Below the pieces are notes generated by a model. It made no database searches. It saw only the letters and a list, made by a program, of their open reading frames with translations, and was not told the DNA's origin. The position numbers and the translations under genes are program-made. Below are positions 1 through 8,418 of a stretch of DNA of 64,000 nt, one piece after another. The first letter of the stretch is position 1; each line of letters opens with the position of its first letter. Source of the DNA: Streptomyces sp. NBC_00190 (GTDB taxonomy: Bacteria; Actinomycetota; Actinomycetes; Streptomycetales; Streptomycetaceae); assembly GCF_036203305.1 (NCBI RefSeq), contig NZ_CP108131.1, forward strand, positions 6,882,001 to 6,946,000, written 5' to 3'.

Positions 1-252
1 GCGGGCGGCGAGGGTCTTCAGCCGCTCGGCCAGGGACGTGGCCGCGAGGAGAACGGCCTTGCCCGCGACGACCGTGCCGGCCGAGCCGAAGGCGCCCGTG
101 TCGTGGCGGACGACGTCCGTGTCCGACTGCCGGATGCGGATGCGGTCCTCCGTCGTGTTCAGGGCGCCGGCCGTGATCTGCTGGTGGACGGTGCCGTTGC
201 CGAACTCGGCGGTCCATGTGCCTACGGGTGCCCGGTGGGCCGCACGGCCCGG
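1..252 (-). pseudogene. xanthine dehydrogenase / aldehyde oxidase molybdopterin-subunit remnant (truncated)
   Basis: On the minus strand the frame is open from 252 down to the window edge. It reads as the molybdopterin-binding domain of a xanthine dehydrogenase large subunit: GTWTAEFGNGTVHQQ, then DTDVVRHDTGAFGSAGTVVAG, the latter matching the family pattern of a substrate-region DTD, a Gly-rich FGSxGT turn and VAGKAV. The intact subunit is usually about 700 residues and this motif lies deep in its C-terminal half. Here the frame begins directly after the in-frame TGA of the next gene (253-255) and has no ATG or GTG before the conserved sequence. Hundreds of N-terminal codons are therefore missing, and this is most likely a decayed gene fragment. 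It continues beyond base 1, so its other end is unseen. Confidence 0.7.
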
Positions 253-783
253 TCAGTGAACGTGCCGGAGGTCGAGGAGGCGCGGCTCGGCCGGGGCCGG
301 GCGGGCGTCGATGTGGAGGCGGGTGAGGGCGCTGACGTAGCGCGCTCCGCAGCGGTCCGTCGGCACGACGAGCTGACTGCCCTCGGCGTCGAGGTCCCGC
401 CCGTCCATGCGGGTGGCCAGCAGGATGGGGGCGTCGCCGAAGTCCTCGTCGACCTCCGCCCAGGCGAGCACGCTGTGGTGGCCGTCGCCGCCTTCGGCGG
501 TGAGCAGGAAGCGTGAGCGGTCCTTGCGGCGGCGAGGGTCGAACGCGGGCTCGGCCGCGGAGATGACCTCGCGAAGCAGCGGGCCTTCGAAGCTGTGGCG
601 CTGAGGTCCGGCGGTCGCGCAGTCGAACACCACCTGCGCCTGATGCTGCGGCCATCGGGTCCGCAAGTGCTCGACGGTGAGAGCGATGGGCCGCCGGACT
701 TCGCCGGTGATGAGGAGCGCCGGAGCGGCCGGTGACGAGATCGCGGGCACGCCGGTGAGCGGCGAGGTGTCGGTCCCGTGCAT
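253..783 (-). CDS. sulfite-oxidase-fold molybdopterin-binding protein
   Basis: A 176-residue protein read from an ATG at 783; an upstream in-frame ATG at 852 would add an unconserved tail. It resembles the oxidoreductase molybdopterin-binding (SUOX-fold) domain. A Cys at residue 55 in the motif VVFDCATAGPQR sits where sulfite oxidases have the molybdenum-ligating Cys, and the FEG..LREV segment follows, with a later LAWAEVDEDFGDAPILLA stretch typical of the fold. It is shorter than a full sulfite oxidase, has no dimerisation domain and no obvious signal peptide. It lies immediately upstream of the xanthine dehydrogenase remnant on the same strand, so the two may be leftovers of one molybdoenzyme locus. 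Substrate unknown. Confidence 0.6.
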   Translation of the reverse strand: MHGTDTSPLTGVPAISSPAAPALLITGEVRRPIALTVEHLRTRWPQHQAQVVFDCATAGPQRHSFEGPLLREVISAAEPAFDPRRRKDRSRFLLTAEGGDGHHSVLAWAEVDEDFGDAPILLATRMDGRDLDAEGSQLVVPTDRCGARYVSALTRLHIDARPAPAEPRLLDLRHVH

Positions 784-1159
784 GGCTGCCTCCAGTGCGG
801 GTGGGCGGGTGCCTCCCCCTTCATGCCCACGCGACGCTAAGCGGAATCTCATTTCCGAAGAAAATCCGATGAAGATCTCGCATATGAGAGCAGTAGGGCC
901 AGGATCGTGGAGCAGGAGCGTCGCGAGGTCCTGTGTCGGAGAGGGGCTCCGGCGGCGGAACGTCCGACCGTCGCACCCGGGGATCTGGTCGGGGCTGCGA
1001 GAGCCGGGAACCGCACCGCTTCCCGGCTAGCGCCTGGTTGCGCGGCGGGGCCGGCCTTTCGGCGCGCGACAGAGCCGGGCGACAGAGCCGGGCGACATCA
1101 GTCCGCGGGCCGCTCCGCGGACGGTCTCACGCACTACTCACCATGGCCGGGAGAACGCC
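784..1159. other. intergenic gap, 376 bp
   Basis: No convincing gene on either strand. It contains a perfect 13-bp tandem duplication (unit GACAGAGCCGGGC) at 1068-1093. Otherwise nothing recognisable is seen. Confidence 0.5.
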
Positions 1160-1306
1160 GTGTCCGTACCGTCGACGATCGACCACACCGCCAAGAAGCA
1201 CACCCCCCAGCTCGCGTACTGGATGGTCCAGGCCGCCGACCTCGCCTACAAGGACGAGGCCACCGTCGATGCCAAAGCCCGCGACTGGGGGGCGTCCTGG
1301 GACGCG
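1160..1306 (+). pseudogene. N-terminal fragment of a lipase-family protein (broken)
   Basis: From the GTG at 1160 about 49 codons read as plausible protein: an opening of DHTAKKHTPQLAYWMVQAA, then DLAYKDEATVDAKARDWG. This resembles the N-terminus of actinobacterial class-3-like lipases, which run to roughly 260-300 residues. After the DWG motif the frame loses any family resemblance and becomes Arg/Gly-rich noise, with no GHSLGG-type nucleophile elbow in any frame nearby. I read it as a gene broken by deletion or frameshift just after codon 48. The family assignment is from memory of the N-terminal pattern and is moderately uncertain. Confidence 0.4.
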
Positions 1307-1517
1307 CTCGCCTCCTGGTCCACCCGGAGGCGCCTTCTCGGCCTTCGACGACAGCAGGGGGGGCAGGCCTTGGTGTGGGGCGGGACCCGCCCCGGCTGCA
1401 CAGGACGTGCGGGGGAGAGGATGCGAGGCTGGAGTGAGGGGCCCGCGAGTGGAGGTCCGTGGATCCGGCCCGCCGGGACCAGGACCGCGCGACCAACCCG
1501 GAAGGCAGGTGCGACCC

Positions 1518-1793
1518 ATGCACACGTCGACCCGTATCGCCGGTGTCCTCACCGGCCTGACCCTCACCCTCGGCGGCGCGGTCCTCGCCGCCCCCGCCGT
1601 CCGGGCGGACATCCCCGCCTGCACACAGATGGCCGCACAGGCCGGTGCCACCGCCTCCGACTCCGTCACAGCGGCCTGCAGCCGTGGCGTGGTCGGAGAC
1701 TTGCAGAGTTGTGTGGCCGGGCTGACCGAGGCCGGAGTGGCGGGCGGCGCCGCGAACGGCGCCTGCCGAGCGGCGGCCGCCGAACCGCGTTAG
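1518..1793 (+). CDS. small secreted protein
   Basis: A 91-residue ORF with ATG at 1518 preceded by a GGAAGGCAGG purine stretch. Residues 1-30 form a clear Sec signal: basic start (MHTSTR), hydrophobic core VLTGLTLTLGGAVL, and an APAVRA-type cleavage region. The mature part is Ala/Gly-rich with four Cys (in PACTQM, AACSRG, LQSCVA and NGACRA), a spacing compatible with two disulfides. No enzyme motif is seen. It stands alone between the broken lipase and another tiny secreted protein. Function unknown. Confidence 0.6.
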   Translation: MHTSTRIAGVLTGLTLTLGGAVLAAPAVRADIPACTQMAAQAGATASDSVTAACSRGVVGDLQSCVAGLTEAGVAGGAANGACRAAAAEPR

Positions 1794-2036
1794 AGGACCG
1801 CGCGCGGCAGCCGGCCGCCCGCTGCTCACCGACGCGCACGCGGCGTACCGATGCGGCCGGTCGAGCGCGGTGGCGTCACGCCTCTCCAGGGCCGGGCAGT
1901 CACTGCCCGGGCGCGGCGCCCGGCCTCGTCTCGCGGGCCTCATGCGGAGCGCCCATGCTGAGGGGGAGGGCGCCGTCGTCCTGAGACTTGTCCTTCCCGA
2001 AGGCCGAACGAAGGCGCCCGAGAGGAGGAGGAAGTC
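1794..2036. other. intergenic gap, 243 bp
   Basis: No supported gene. A GAGGAGGA Shine-Dalgarno for the next small secreted protein lies at its right end. Confidence 0.4.
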
Positions 2037-2243
2037 ATGCGCATGCGAAGAATCCTGGGTCTCGCCCTGGCCGCGGCAACCCTCGCCGGCATGAGCGCCG
2101 TCGGCGCTGTCAGCGCCGGGGCCGCCTCGTCTCCGAACATCAGCAGAGACGAGTGCACGGCCGCCGGCGGACAGATCACATCACGCCCCTACGCCGGCTA
2201 CTCCTGCACGCTGCCTGACGGGACCACGCAGCCGATCACTTGA
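2037..2243 (+). CDS. small secreted protein
   Basis: A 68-residue ORF. The ATG at 2037 has a strong Shine-Dalgarno (GAGGAGGA). Residues 1-30 are a textbook signal peptide: MRMRR, then the hydrophobic ILGLALAAATLAGMSAVGAV, and a SAGAA cleavage site. The mature peptide is about 38 residues with two Cys (DECTAAGG and YSCTLPDG), suggesting one disulfide. No recognised family. It is followed by a long inverted repeat region and looks monocistronic. Confidence 0.6.
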   Translation: MRMRRILGLALAAATLAGMSAVGAVSAGAASSPNISRDECTAAGGQITSRPYAGYSCTLPDGTTQPIT

Positions 2244-2400
2244 CCAGTCGGCGCGCGGCCGGGCAACCAGTTGTCCGGCCGGTGCACCCGGTGCGGTGCG
2301 TATGGGGTGAGGGCCCCCGGTCCACCGTCGGGTGGCTCGCCCACGCCCGTCTCGACACAGAGGCACCCGCGGTGTGGGCTGTGGGGCGTCACTTTATGGC

Positions 2401-2433
2401 GACTTGATATGACGACTTGATATGACGACTTGA
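2401..2433. repeat. 13-bp AT-rich tandem repeat
   Basis: The unit GACTTGATATGAC occurs twice head to tail (2401-2413, 2414-2426), followed by a third partial copy GACTTGA. AT-rich direct repeats stand out in this GC-rich DNA. They lie about 265 bp upstream of the sialidase-like gene and just before a strong hairpin, and could be a protein-binding array or a simple duplication. The 2244-2694 gap holds this repeat and the hairpin at 2475-2510, but no gene. Confidence 0.6.
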
Positions 2434-2474
2434 CCTACGGCGCCTACGAGACGGCGCCGTAACAGCACGACCAA

Positions 2475-2510
2475 GGAGCCGACCGGCACGGTACACCGCC
2501 GGTCGGCTCC
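2475..2510. terminator. terminator-like hairpin, 13-bp perfect stem
   Basis: GGAGCCGACCGGC (2475-2487) and its exact reverse complement (2498-2510) are separated by 10 bases. There is no U-tract, as is common in actinomycetes. It may end transcription of the small secreted gene upstream, or isolate the following sialidase-like gene. Confidence 0.6.
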
Positions 2511-2694
2511 GCCGTGCTCCTCGACGACCCCGGGGAAGACTCCGCCGTTCGGCCCATCAAGGGCACCGGCCACAACGCCGAAAAGGATCAAGCGGAGTCG
2601 CCCCACCCCCGCGTTCCGGTACTCCTCCGCGCCCCAGGCCGTCCTGATGACGGCGGTCCCGTACCCCGGCCGTCAGGCCCGGAGGAGATCCCGC

Positions 2695-4167
2695 ATGCGC
2701 GTCTTCCTGCCCCTGACCGCCGTCGCCACCGCCGCGCTCCTGCTCGTCACGGTCACCGGCGCGACTCCCGCCGCAGCAGACCGGAACCCCGACGGCACAC
2801 CACTGACCAAGGTGTCCCAGGGCGACCCGTACGCGGACTGCACCATCGGCGCGAGGTCCCCCGACAGCATCGTCTACCCGGGCACCGAGGTCGAGCCGTA
2901 CCTGTCCGTCGATCCGCGCGACCCCAAGCGCGTGGTCACCGTGTTCCAGCAGGACCGCTGGAACGACGGCGGCGCCCGTGGCCTGGTGGCCGGCTGGACC
3001 ACGGACGGCCGTACCTACCACCGCAGCACGCTGCCGTTCAGCCTCTGCGCCCCGGGCGGCGCGGACTTCGAACGGGCCACCGACCCCTGGGTGAGCACCG
3101 GACCGGACGGCACCGTCTACGCGAGCGGCGAGGGCGTCGACTTCACCAAGAGCACGCGCAGCGCCCTCCTGGCCGCCACGTCCCGCGACGGCGGCCGCAC
3201 CTGGCGGAACCTCACCACCACGCACGTCGACGAGCAGCCGTTCTTCAACGACAAGCCGTCACTCACCGCCGACCCGATCCGCAACGGCACCGCCTACCAG
3301 GTCTGGAACCGCCTCGACAACGACCCACCCGGCCCCGGCTCCCTCGACGGTCCCGGCTACATCTCCCTGACCCGCGACGGCGGCCGCACGTGGAGCGAGG
3401 CCCGGCCGTTCGTCGACACCAGCACCGTGCCCAACACCCAGACCATCGGCCATCTGATCGTCGTCGACCGGCACACCGGCACCCTGTACGACTTCTTCGA
3501 CCGGATCACCTACGCCGACGACCTGAGCACCGTCGTCGAAGCCCACTACGCGATGGTCACCTCCACCGACGCCGGAGAGACCTGGAGCGCCCCGGTCACC
3601 GTGGCCAAGGACACCTCCGTACCGGAGGTCGACCCGAACGACCCCACCACACTGCTGCGCGCCGCGTCCACCCTGCCCAGCCCGGCCGTCGACCCCAGGA
3701 CAGGCACGCTGTACATGGCCTACGAGGGCTCGGACTTCTCCGGCGGCAGGTTCAACTCCGTCCAGCTCGTGCGTTCCACCGACGGCGGACGCACCTGGGG
3801 GACCCCCGAGCTGATCAGCCCGGAAGGCGTGCCGGCCTTCTCACCGTCGATCGCGGTCGACGAGCGGGGCACGGTCGCGCTCACCTACTACGACCTGCGC
3901 TTCCTCAAGCCGGGCGACACCACCACCCTGCCCACCGCCTACCAGTTGGCCACTCTGCCGCACGGAGACCCGGAGCTCCGGACCGAACGACGGATCTCGC
4001 GGGTCTTCGACTGGCTGCAGGCGCCGTTCGCCGGGGGCTACTTCCTCGGCGACTACCAAGGGCTGGTGGCAGACGGCAAGGGAGTGCGGGCGGTGCTCAC
4101 CGAGACCCACTCCGGCGCACCACAGAACCGCACGGACGTGTACACCGGCAGCCTCCGCACCCGGTGA
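2695..4167 (+). CDS. secreted sialidase-like Asp-box (BNR repeat) protein
   Basis: 490 residues from the ATG at 2695, chosen over 2647 because GGAGGAG lies just before it and the signal peptide then starts at residue 1 (MRVFLPLTAVATAALLLV, cleavage near ATPAAA). The mature protein carries at least four Asp-box motifs (SxDxGxTW): SRDGGRTWRN, TRDGGRTWSE, STDAGETWSA and STDGGRTWGT. This regular spacing is the hallmark of a six-bladed beta-propeller of the sialidase/BNR superfamily. Such folds include exo-sialidases and many non-enzymatic or other glycosidase propellers. The sialidase Arg triad and Tyr nucleophile could not be identified with confidence, so enzymatic activity is not asserted. It is likely extracellular and unrelated to the lipopeptide cluster. 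Confidence 0.75.
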   Translation: MRVFLPLTAVATAALLLVTVTGATPAAADRNPDGTPLTKVSQGDPYADCTIGARSPDSIVYPGTEVEPYLSVDPRDPKRVVTVFQQDRWNDGGARGLVAGWTTDGRTYHRSTLPFSLCAPGGADFERATDPWVSTGPDGTVYASGEGVDFTKSTRSALLAATSRDGGRTWRNLTTTHVDEQPFFNDKPSLTADPIRNGTAYQVWNRLDNDPPGPGSLDGPGYISLTRDGGRTWSEARPFVDTSTVPNTQTIGHLIVVDRHTGTLYDFFDRITYADDLSTVVEAHYAMVTSTDAGETWSAPVTVAKDTSVPEVDPNDPTTLLRAASTLPSPAVDPRTGTLYMAYEGSDFSGGRFNSVQLVRSTDGGRTWGTPELISPEGVPAFSPSIAVDERGTVALTYYDLRFLKPGDTTTLPTAYQLATLPHGDPELRTERRISRVFDWLQAPFAGGYFLGDYQGLVADGKGVRAVLTETHSGAPQNRTDVYTGSLRTR

Positions 4168-4760
4168 CCGATCCGGAGGCCGTCGCCCCCCTGTCCAGGG
4201 CCGCGTCACCTACGGCATGAACCAGCTCAACAGGGCGCTCGCCTTCAGCGGCGTGCCGGCCGGCGTGCCCGTCGTCAACACGTACCAGACCGCGCCCACC
4301 GACGTCCCAACGAGAACGTGAACACGCTGCCCGTTCCGTACCAGTGCGAGGCGGCGTCTATCGGCCAGATGTGGAGGACCGGTCGGGCGTCCGCCAGCCA
4401 GTTGTGCGGCGGCGGGCTCCGGCCCGGCGGATGCCATCCGGTTTCTGCCGTATCGTGCCGTGTTCAGGTCAGAGGTCGTACCGGACGCAACCGATACGGC
4501 CGTGAGGCCGTCTTCGGGGTCGCTGTGGGGCCGGGGCGCGGTGATGTGCGCGGGTCGGTTCCGGGGTACCCGGGCTAGCCGCCGGACCAGCGGCCGCCCG
4601 GTGTCGGGGACACCCAGAGGTTCATCTGGTGGTGACGCGGGCAGGCTCTTCGATGATGCTTTCGTCCCACTATGGTGTGATAAGCAGGCTGTAAACGGTG
4701 GAGTTGCCGGGGGGTGCCCCACCGCGATCGCAAGACCAGTGGGGAAGGAAAACGGGGCTT
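4168..4760. other. intergenic gap, 593 bp
   Basis: No convincing full gene. A short plus-strand open stretch (ATG 4217 to TGA 4321, including NQLNRALAFSGVPAGVP) looks protein-like but matches nothing recognised and may be a gene remnant. The right end holds the presumed promoter and a GGAAGG ribosome site for the AfsR-type regulator. Confidence 0.4.
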
Positions 4761-7700
4761 ATGGGGGACGACGGCATCCGGTTCACCGTGCTCGGAGCCG
4801 TACGGGTCGTCCGGGACGGAGGTGTTCTGACCACCGGGTCGCCGCAGCAGCAGGCGCTGCTGGCGGCGCTGCTCATGCGGGCCGGCCGGGCCGCCCCCGC
4901 ACACGAGCTGCTCGCCTCGATCTGGGGCGAGGAAGCACCGGACTCCGCCCTGTCGAGCCTGCGCACCTATGCCTGGCGGCTGCGCCAGATCGTGGAGGAG
5001 GACCGCACCGCGCCCAAGGTCCTCGTATCCCTGCGCGACGGCTACCAACTGCTGGTGCCGCCCCGCTCGGTGGACGCGCTGTACGCCGAGGAACTGGCGG
5101 CCCAAGCCGCGCGGGCCCGGGCGGCCGGGCGCGAGGAGGAGTGCGGCAGGCTGCTCGCCGAGGCCCTCGGCCTGTGGAGCGGCGAGCCCCTGGCGGGCGT
5201 GCCGGGACCGTTCGCCGAGCAGCAGCGCTCGCGATTCACCGCGCTGCGGCTCGCGCTGGTCGAGGAGCGCTTCGAGCACGACCTCCGGCAGGGGCGGCAC
5301 GCGCTCGTCATCCCTGACCTCATCGGCTTCACGCACGAGCAACCGCTCCAGGAGCGGCCGTACGGCTTCCTGATGCGGGCGCTGTACGCGATGGGACGGC
5401 AGGCCGACGCGCTCGCGGTGTTCGGCCGGGCCCGCCGGGTCCTGGCCGAGGAACTGGGCATCGACCCCGGGCCCGAACTCAACTCGCTCCACGAGCGGAT
5501 CCTCGCGAACGACCCGCTCCTGATGGGCCATCTGGCCGAGGTACGGGACCAGTCGGCCGACCTCTCCGCCCCCGAACCGGAACCGCCCGCCGAGGCGCCC
5601 AAGGAAGCACCCGCGCCCACCCGGCCCGCCCAGCTGCCTGCCGACATCGCCGACTTCACCGGCCGAGAGGAGCAGGTCCAGGACCTCTACCAGGCCCTCA
5701 CCGACCCCGCCCGCCCCTCCCTCGCGGTGGTGTCCGTCACCGGCATGGGCGGCATCGGTAAGAGCACCCTCGCCCTCCAGGTCGCCCACCAGGCCAAGCA
5801 GGACTTCCTCGGCGGCCAGCTCTACGCGGACCTGCGCGGCAACGGCCTGGAGCCCGCCGACCCGGGAGCCGTCCTGGGCAGCTTCCTCACCGCGCTCGGC
5901 ATCCCCGGCCAGAGCATCCCCGCCTCGACCGAGGACCGGGCCCTGCTTTTCCGTACGACCCTCGACGGACGCCGCATCCTGGTCGTGCTCGACAACGCCC
6001 GCGACCCCGCTCAGATCAGGCCGCTGCTGCCGGGCTCCGCCGACTGCGGAGTGATCGTCACCAGCCGGGCCCTGCTCGCCGGGCTCTCCACCACCATCCA
6101 GAGCGACCTGGACGTCTTCGACACCGCCGAGGCGATCGCCCTGCTGCGGGCGATCGTCGGAGCGGGCCGCATCGGCGAGGAACCGGAAGCCGCTGCCGAA
6201 CTGGTCGCCCTGTGCGGCCACCTCCCGCTCGCCGTGCGCATCGTGGCGGCGCGGCTCGCGGCCCGGCCCCGGTGGCGGGTGGCGACCATGACCGGCCGCC
6301 TCGCCGACGAACGGCTGCGCATCGGCGAGCTGCGCGCCGGAGACCTGGCCGTGTCGGCCGTTTTCGAACTCGGCTACCGCCAGCTGACCCGTCCCCAGGC
6401 GCGGGCGTTCCGGCTGCTCGCGCCGTTGACCCGGCAGGGCATCGGAACGGCCGCCGCGGCGGCCGCGCTGGGCCTGGACGAGTACGACGCCGAGGAGCTG
6501 CTGGAGGCGCTGGTCGACGCGGCCATGCTGGAGGCACCGCTGCCCGGCCACTACCGCTACCACGACCTGGTGCGCTCCTTCGCGCTCCAGCTCGTGGTGT
6601 CCGATCAGCCGGGATCCGAGGGGGCGGACGGCGACGAAGGGGCCGCGGCACTGGGGCGGCTCCTCGACTTCCTGCTGGACGGATCGTGTTCGGCCTTCCA
6701 GACGATGGTGCCGGGCGACCCGGTCGGCGCGATCCTCGGCGGCAGGCCCGAGTCCGGGCCGCGCTTCGCCACGCTCGCCGAGGCGCGCGCCTGGGTGACC
6801 GAGGAATTCGACTGCGCCGCCAACGCGGCGGCCCTGGCCGCCCAGAGCTCCCCGGGCGGCCCCACCCGGACCCTGCGCAACGCCAGCGACCTGCTGGTCG
6901 CCCTCAGCCCTTTCGGACAGGACATCCAGTACCTGCAACTGGCCACGGCCGCCCGCAAGGTGGCCGACGCCGCAGCGGCGCGCGGCGACGACCAGGCCGA
7001 GGCGCGGGCGCGGTTCGTGTGCGGCAACGCCGCCCTCCAGCACACCCGGCTGGCCGAGGCCGAGCTGCACGCCCGGCTGGCGACCGAGGCCTGCGGGCGG
7101 GCCGGGGACGACGTCATCCTGCGGCAGATCCTCAACGACCGGGGCCTGATCGCGCAGTGGCAGCGGCGCTTCACGGACGCGGTGGACTTCTACGACCGCG
7201 CGGTGGAACTGGCCCGGCGACTGGGACACCGCTCGGGGGAGCTCACCACCGAACTGAACGCCGCCCAGGCCCGGCTGCGCAGCGGCCGCCCCGCCGACGC
7301 GGTGGTGGTGTGCGAGGCCGCCCTGGACCGGCTGCGCACCGAGCAGGACCCGCACGTGACGTCGTACGCCTGGTACGTCCACGGCATGGCGCTGCACGAG
7401 CTGGGGCGGCACGCGGACGCCGTCGTCAGCTACACCGCCTGCCTGGAGGTCTGCGCCTCGGCCCGGCTGCGTGGACGGGAGTCCCAGGCGAGGTTCCGGC
7501 TCTCCGACAGCCTGCGGGACCTGGGCAGGTACGACGAGGCGCTGGCGGAGGCCGAGCGGGCCCTGGCCCTGAGCGAGGAACTGGGCTCCCAGCGGGAGCG
7601 CGGGCACTGTCTGCTCGCCCTGGCCCGCGCCCTGGCCGAGACCGGCGACGGCACGGCGGCGCTGGCCCGTGCCCGCCAGGCCCGCGACATGTTCACCCTC

Positions 7701-7775
7701 CTCGGGCTGCCCGACGCGGACCAGGCCGAGGACCTGGAGCGGTCGCTCGGCGGGCCCGTGGGCGCGAACGGCTGA
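4761..7775 (+). CDS. AfsR-type SARP regulator with NB-ARC ATPase and TPR domains
   Basis: 1004 residues from the ATG at 4761 (GGAAGG upstream; the ORF extends to 4698 but the extra residues are not domain sequence). Residues 5-95 are the winged-helix DNA-binding domain (FTVLGAVRVVRDG, with the LRTYAWRLR recognition region). Residues 100-250 are the bacterial transcriptional activation domain. Residues about 300-560 are an NB-ARC/STAND ATPase with a Walker A GMGGIGKSTL (Lys334) and a RILVVLDNA Walker B. The rest, about 700-1000, is helical TPR. This is the architecture of AfsR, which activates antibiotic clusters by binding direct repeats overlapping the -35 region and recruiting RNA polymerase. 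It sits at the left border of the NRPS cluster and is a likely pathway activator. An octamer repeat begins at its stop codon. Confidence 0.9.
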   Translation: MGDDGIRFTVLGAVRVVRDGGVLTTGSPQQQALLAALLMRAGRAAPAHELLASIWGEEAPDSALSSLRTYAWRLRQIVEEDRTAPKVLVSLRDGYQLLVPPRSVDALYAEELAAQAARARAAGREEECGRLLAEALGLWSGEPLAGVPGPFAEQQRSRFTALRLALVEERFEHDLRQGRHALVIPDLIGFTHEQPLQERPYGFLMRALYAMGRQADALAVFGRARRVLAEELGIDPGPELNSLHERILANDPLLMGHLAEVRDQSADLSAPEPEPPAEAPKEAPAPTRPAQLPADIADFTGREEQVQDLYQALTDPARPSLAVVSVTGMGGIGKSTLALQVAHQAKQDFLGGQLYADLRGNGLEPADPGAVLGSFLTALGIPGQSIPASTEDRALLFRTTLDGRRILVVLDNARDPAQIRPLLPGSADCGVIVTSRALLAGLSTTIQSDLDVFDTAEAIALLRAIVGAGRIGEEPEAAAELVALCGHLPLAVRIVAARLAARPRWRVATMTGRLADERLRIGELRAGDLAVSAVFELGYRQLTRPQARAFRLLAPLTRQGIGTAAAAAALGLDEYDAEELLEALVDAAMLEAPLPGHYRYHDLVRSFALQLVVSDQPGSEGADGDEGAAALGRLLDFLLDGSCSAFQTMVPGDPVGAILGGRPESGPRFATLAEARAWVTEEFDCAANAAALAAQSSPGGPTRTLRNASDLLVALSPFGQDIQYLQLATAARKVADAAAARGDDQAEARARFVCGNAALQHTRLAEAELHARLATEACGRAGDDVILRQILNDRGLIAQWQRRFTDAVDFYDRAVELARRLGHRSGELTTELNAAQARLRSGRPADAVVVCEAALDRLRTEQDPHVTSYAWYVHGMALHELGRHADAVVSYTACLEVCASARLRGRESQARFRLSDSLRDLGRYDEALAEAERALALSEELGSQRERGHCLLALARALAETGDGTAALARARQARDMFTLLGLPDADQAEDLERSLGGPVGANG

Positions 7776-7811
7776 ACGGCTGAACGGTTGAACCGCTGAG
7801 AGGCTGAGAGG
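7764..7811. repeat. degenerate 8-bp tandem repeat across the regulator's stop codon
   Basis: Six consecutive octamers: GCGAACGG, CTGAACGG, CTGAACGG, TTGAACCG, CTGAGAGG, CTGAGAGG. The first two units contain the end and stop codon (TGA 7773-7775) of the AfsR-type gene. The array looks like slippage expansion and runs straight into a small hairpin. Confidence 0.75.
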
Positions 7812-7834
7812 CCCGGTGACGGGAGGCACCGGGC
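7811..7834. terminator. small hairpin after the AfsR-type regulator
   Basis: GCCCGGTG (7811-7818) pairs with CACCGGGC (7827-7834) over an 8-base loop. It lies between the convergent ends of the plus-strand regulator and the minus-strand small peptide gene, so it could serve either. Confidence 0.45.
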
Positions 7835-7878
7835 GGCCTGGTCGATGACCGCGCCCGGGGCCCGTGGCGGGCTGTGGT

Positions 7879-8058
7879 TCAGCCCTGGCTGTTCCACTCG
7901 GTCGGGTCGATCGGGCCACCGGCGAGGACGGTCACGGTGTGCTCCGGCGCCGGAGCGTCCTGGTGGGAGACGGCCACGGAGAACAGCGAGGCGGCGCAGC
8001 CGACGGCGACGAGGATCGCGGCCTTGCGCAGGACCAGGGACTTGATGGATCGCTTCAT
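7879..8058 (-). CDS. small secreted or membrane-anchored peptide, 59 aa
   Basis: Reads from the ATG at 8058 (minus strand) to a stop at 7879. N-terminus MKRSIKSLVLRK is strongly basic, followed by a hydrophobic segment AAILVAVGCAASLFSVAV (residues about 13-30). This is either a signal peptide or, with Cys22 in the core, a weak lipoprotein candidate. The short remainder is acidic and Pro-rich, ending in PIDPTEWNSQG. No family recognised. It is transcribed away from the second SARP gene out of the 8059-8418 spacer and lies between the two cluster regulators. That placement makes a signalling or regulatory peptide conceivable, but this is inference only. No strong Shine-Dalgarno is seen. Confidence 0.45.
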   Translation of the reverse strand: MKRSIKSLVLRKAAILVAVGCAASLFSVAVSHQDAPAPEHTVTVLAGGPIDPTEWNSQG

Positions 8059-8418
8059 GGGGTGCCGTCCGCTTCGTGGATCGATGCCTGTGTACGGGAG
8101 AGAGCCGGTGAGACCGTGAATCTTTCGGCTGCTCGACAGCAAGACTGGTCCAGTCCGCTCTACGACGGATATATGCGGGATAACCGGCTCCCCGCCCGAT
8201 GCCGGCGCACCTGAGGATCCTCCGTATATGCGCCCCGTGCAGCATTCCGACCGTGCGGTGGTCGGCCACTGAGCCGGTGCCGCCCGCCGGACCCACCACC
8301 CGGTCCGTCCGGACCGCGCACCGCACCGCCCCGGCCCCGGCCGGCCCCGACCACGGACCGTACTCCCACAGCTGCCCCCGAACCGCCACACGATGGACCC
8401 GGGCCAGCGGAGGTTGCC
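8059..8418. promoter_or_regulatory. divergent regulatory spacer between the small peptide and the second SARP
   Basis: 360 bp without a gene. Two copies of the AT-rich octamer TATATGCG occur at 8170-8177 and 8225-8232, unusual for this base composition and possibly -10-like or operator elements for the divergent genes. GGAGG at 8409-8413 is the ribosome site of the SARP gene. Confidence 0.4.

Noticed and set aside
1160..1984. A 274-codon frame read as one lipase-like protein
   Set aside because: Family resemblance ends after about 48 codons; the remainder overlaps a real small secreted protein in another frame and has no catalytic motif.
7764..7811. SARP-binding repeats (CTGAACGG units resemble the complement of TTCAG)
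   Set aside because: The period is 8 bp, not 11, and it spans a stop codon between convergent genes, so a slippage repeat is likelier.
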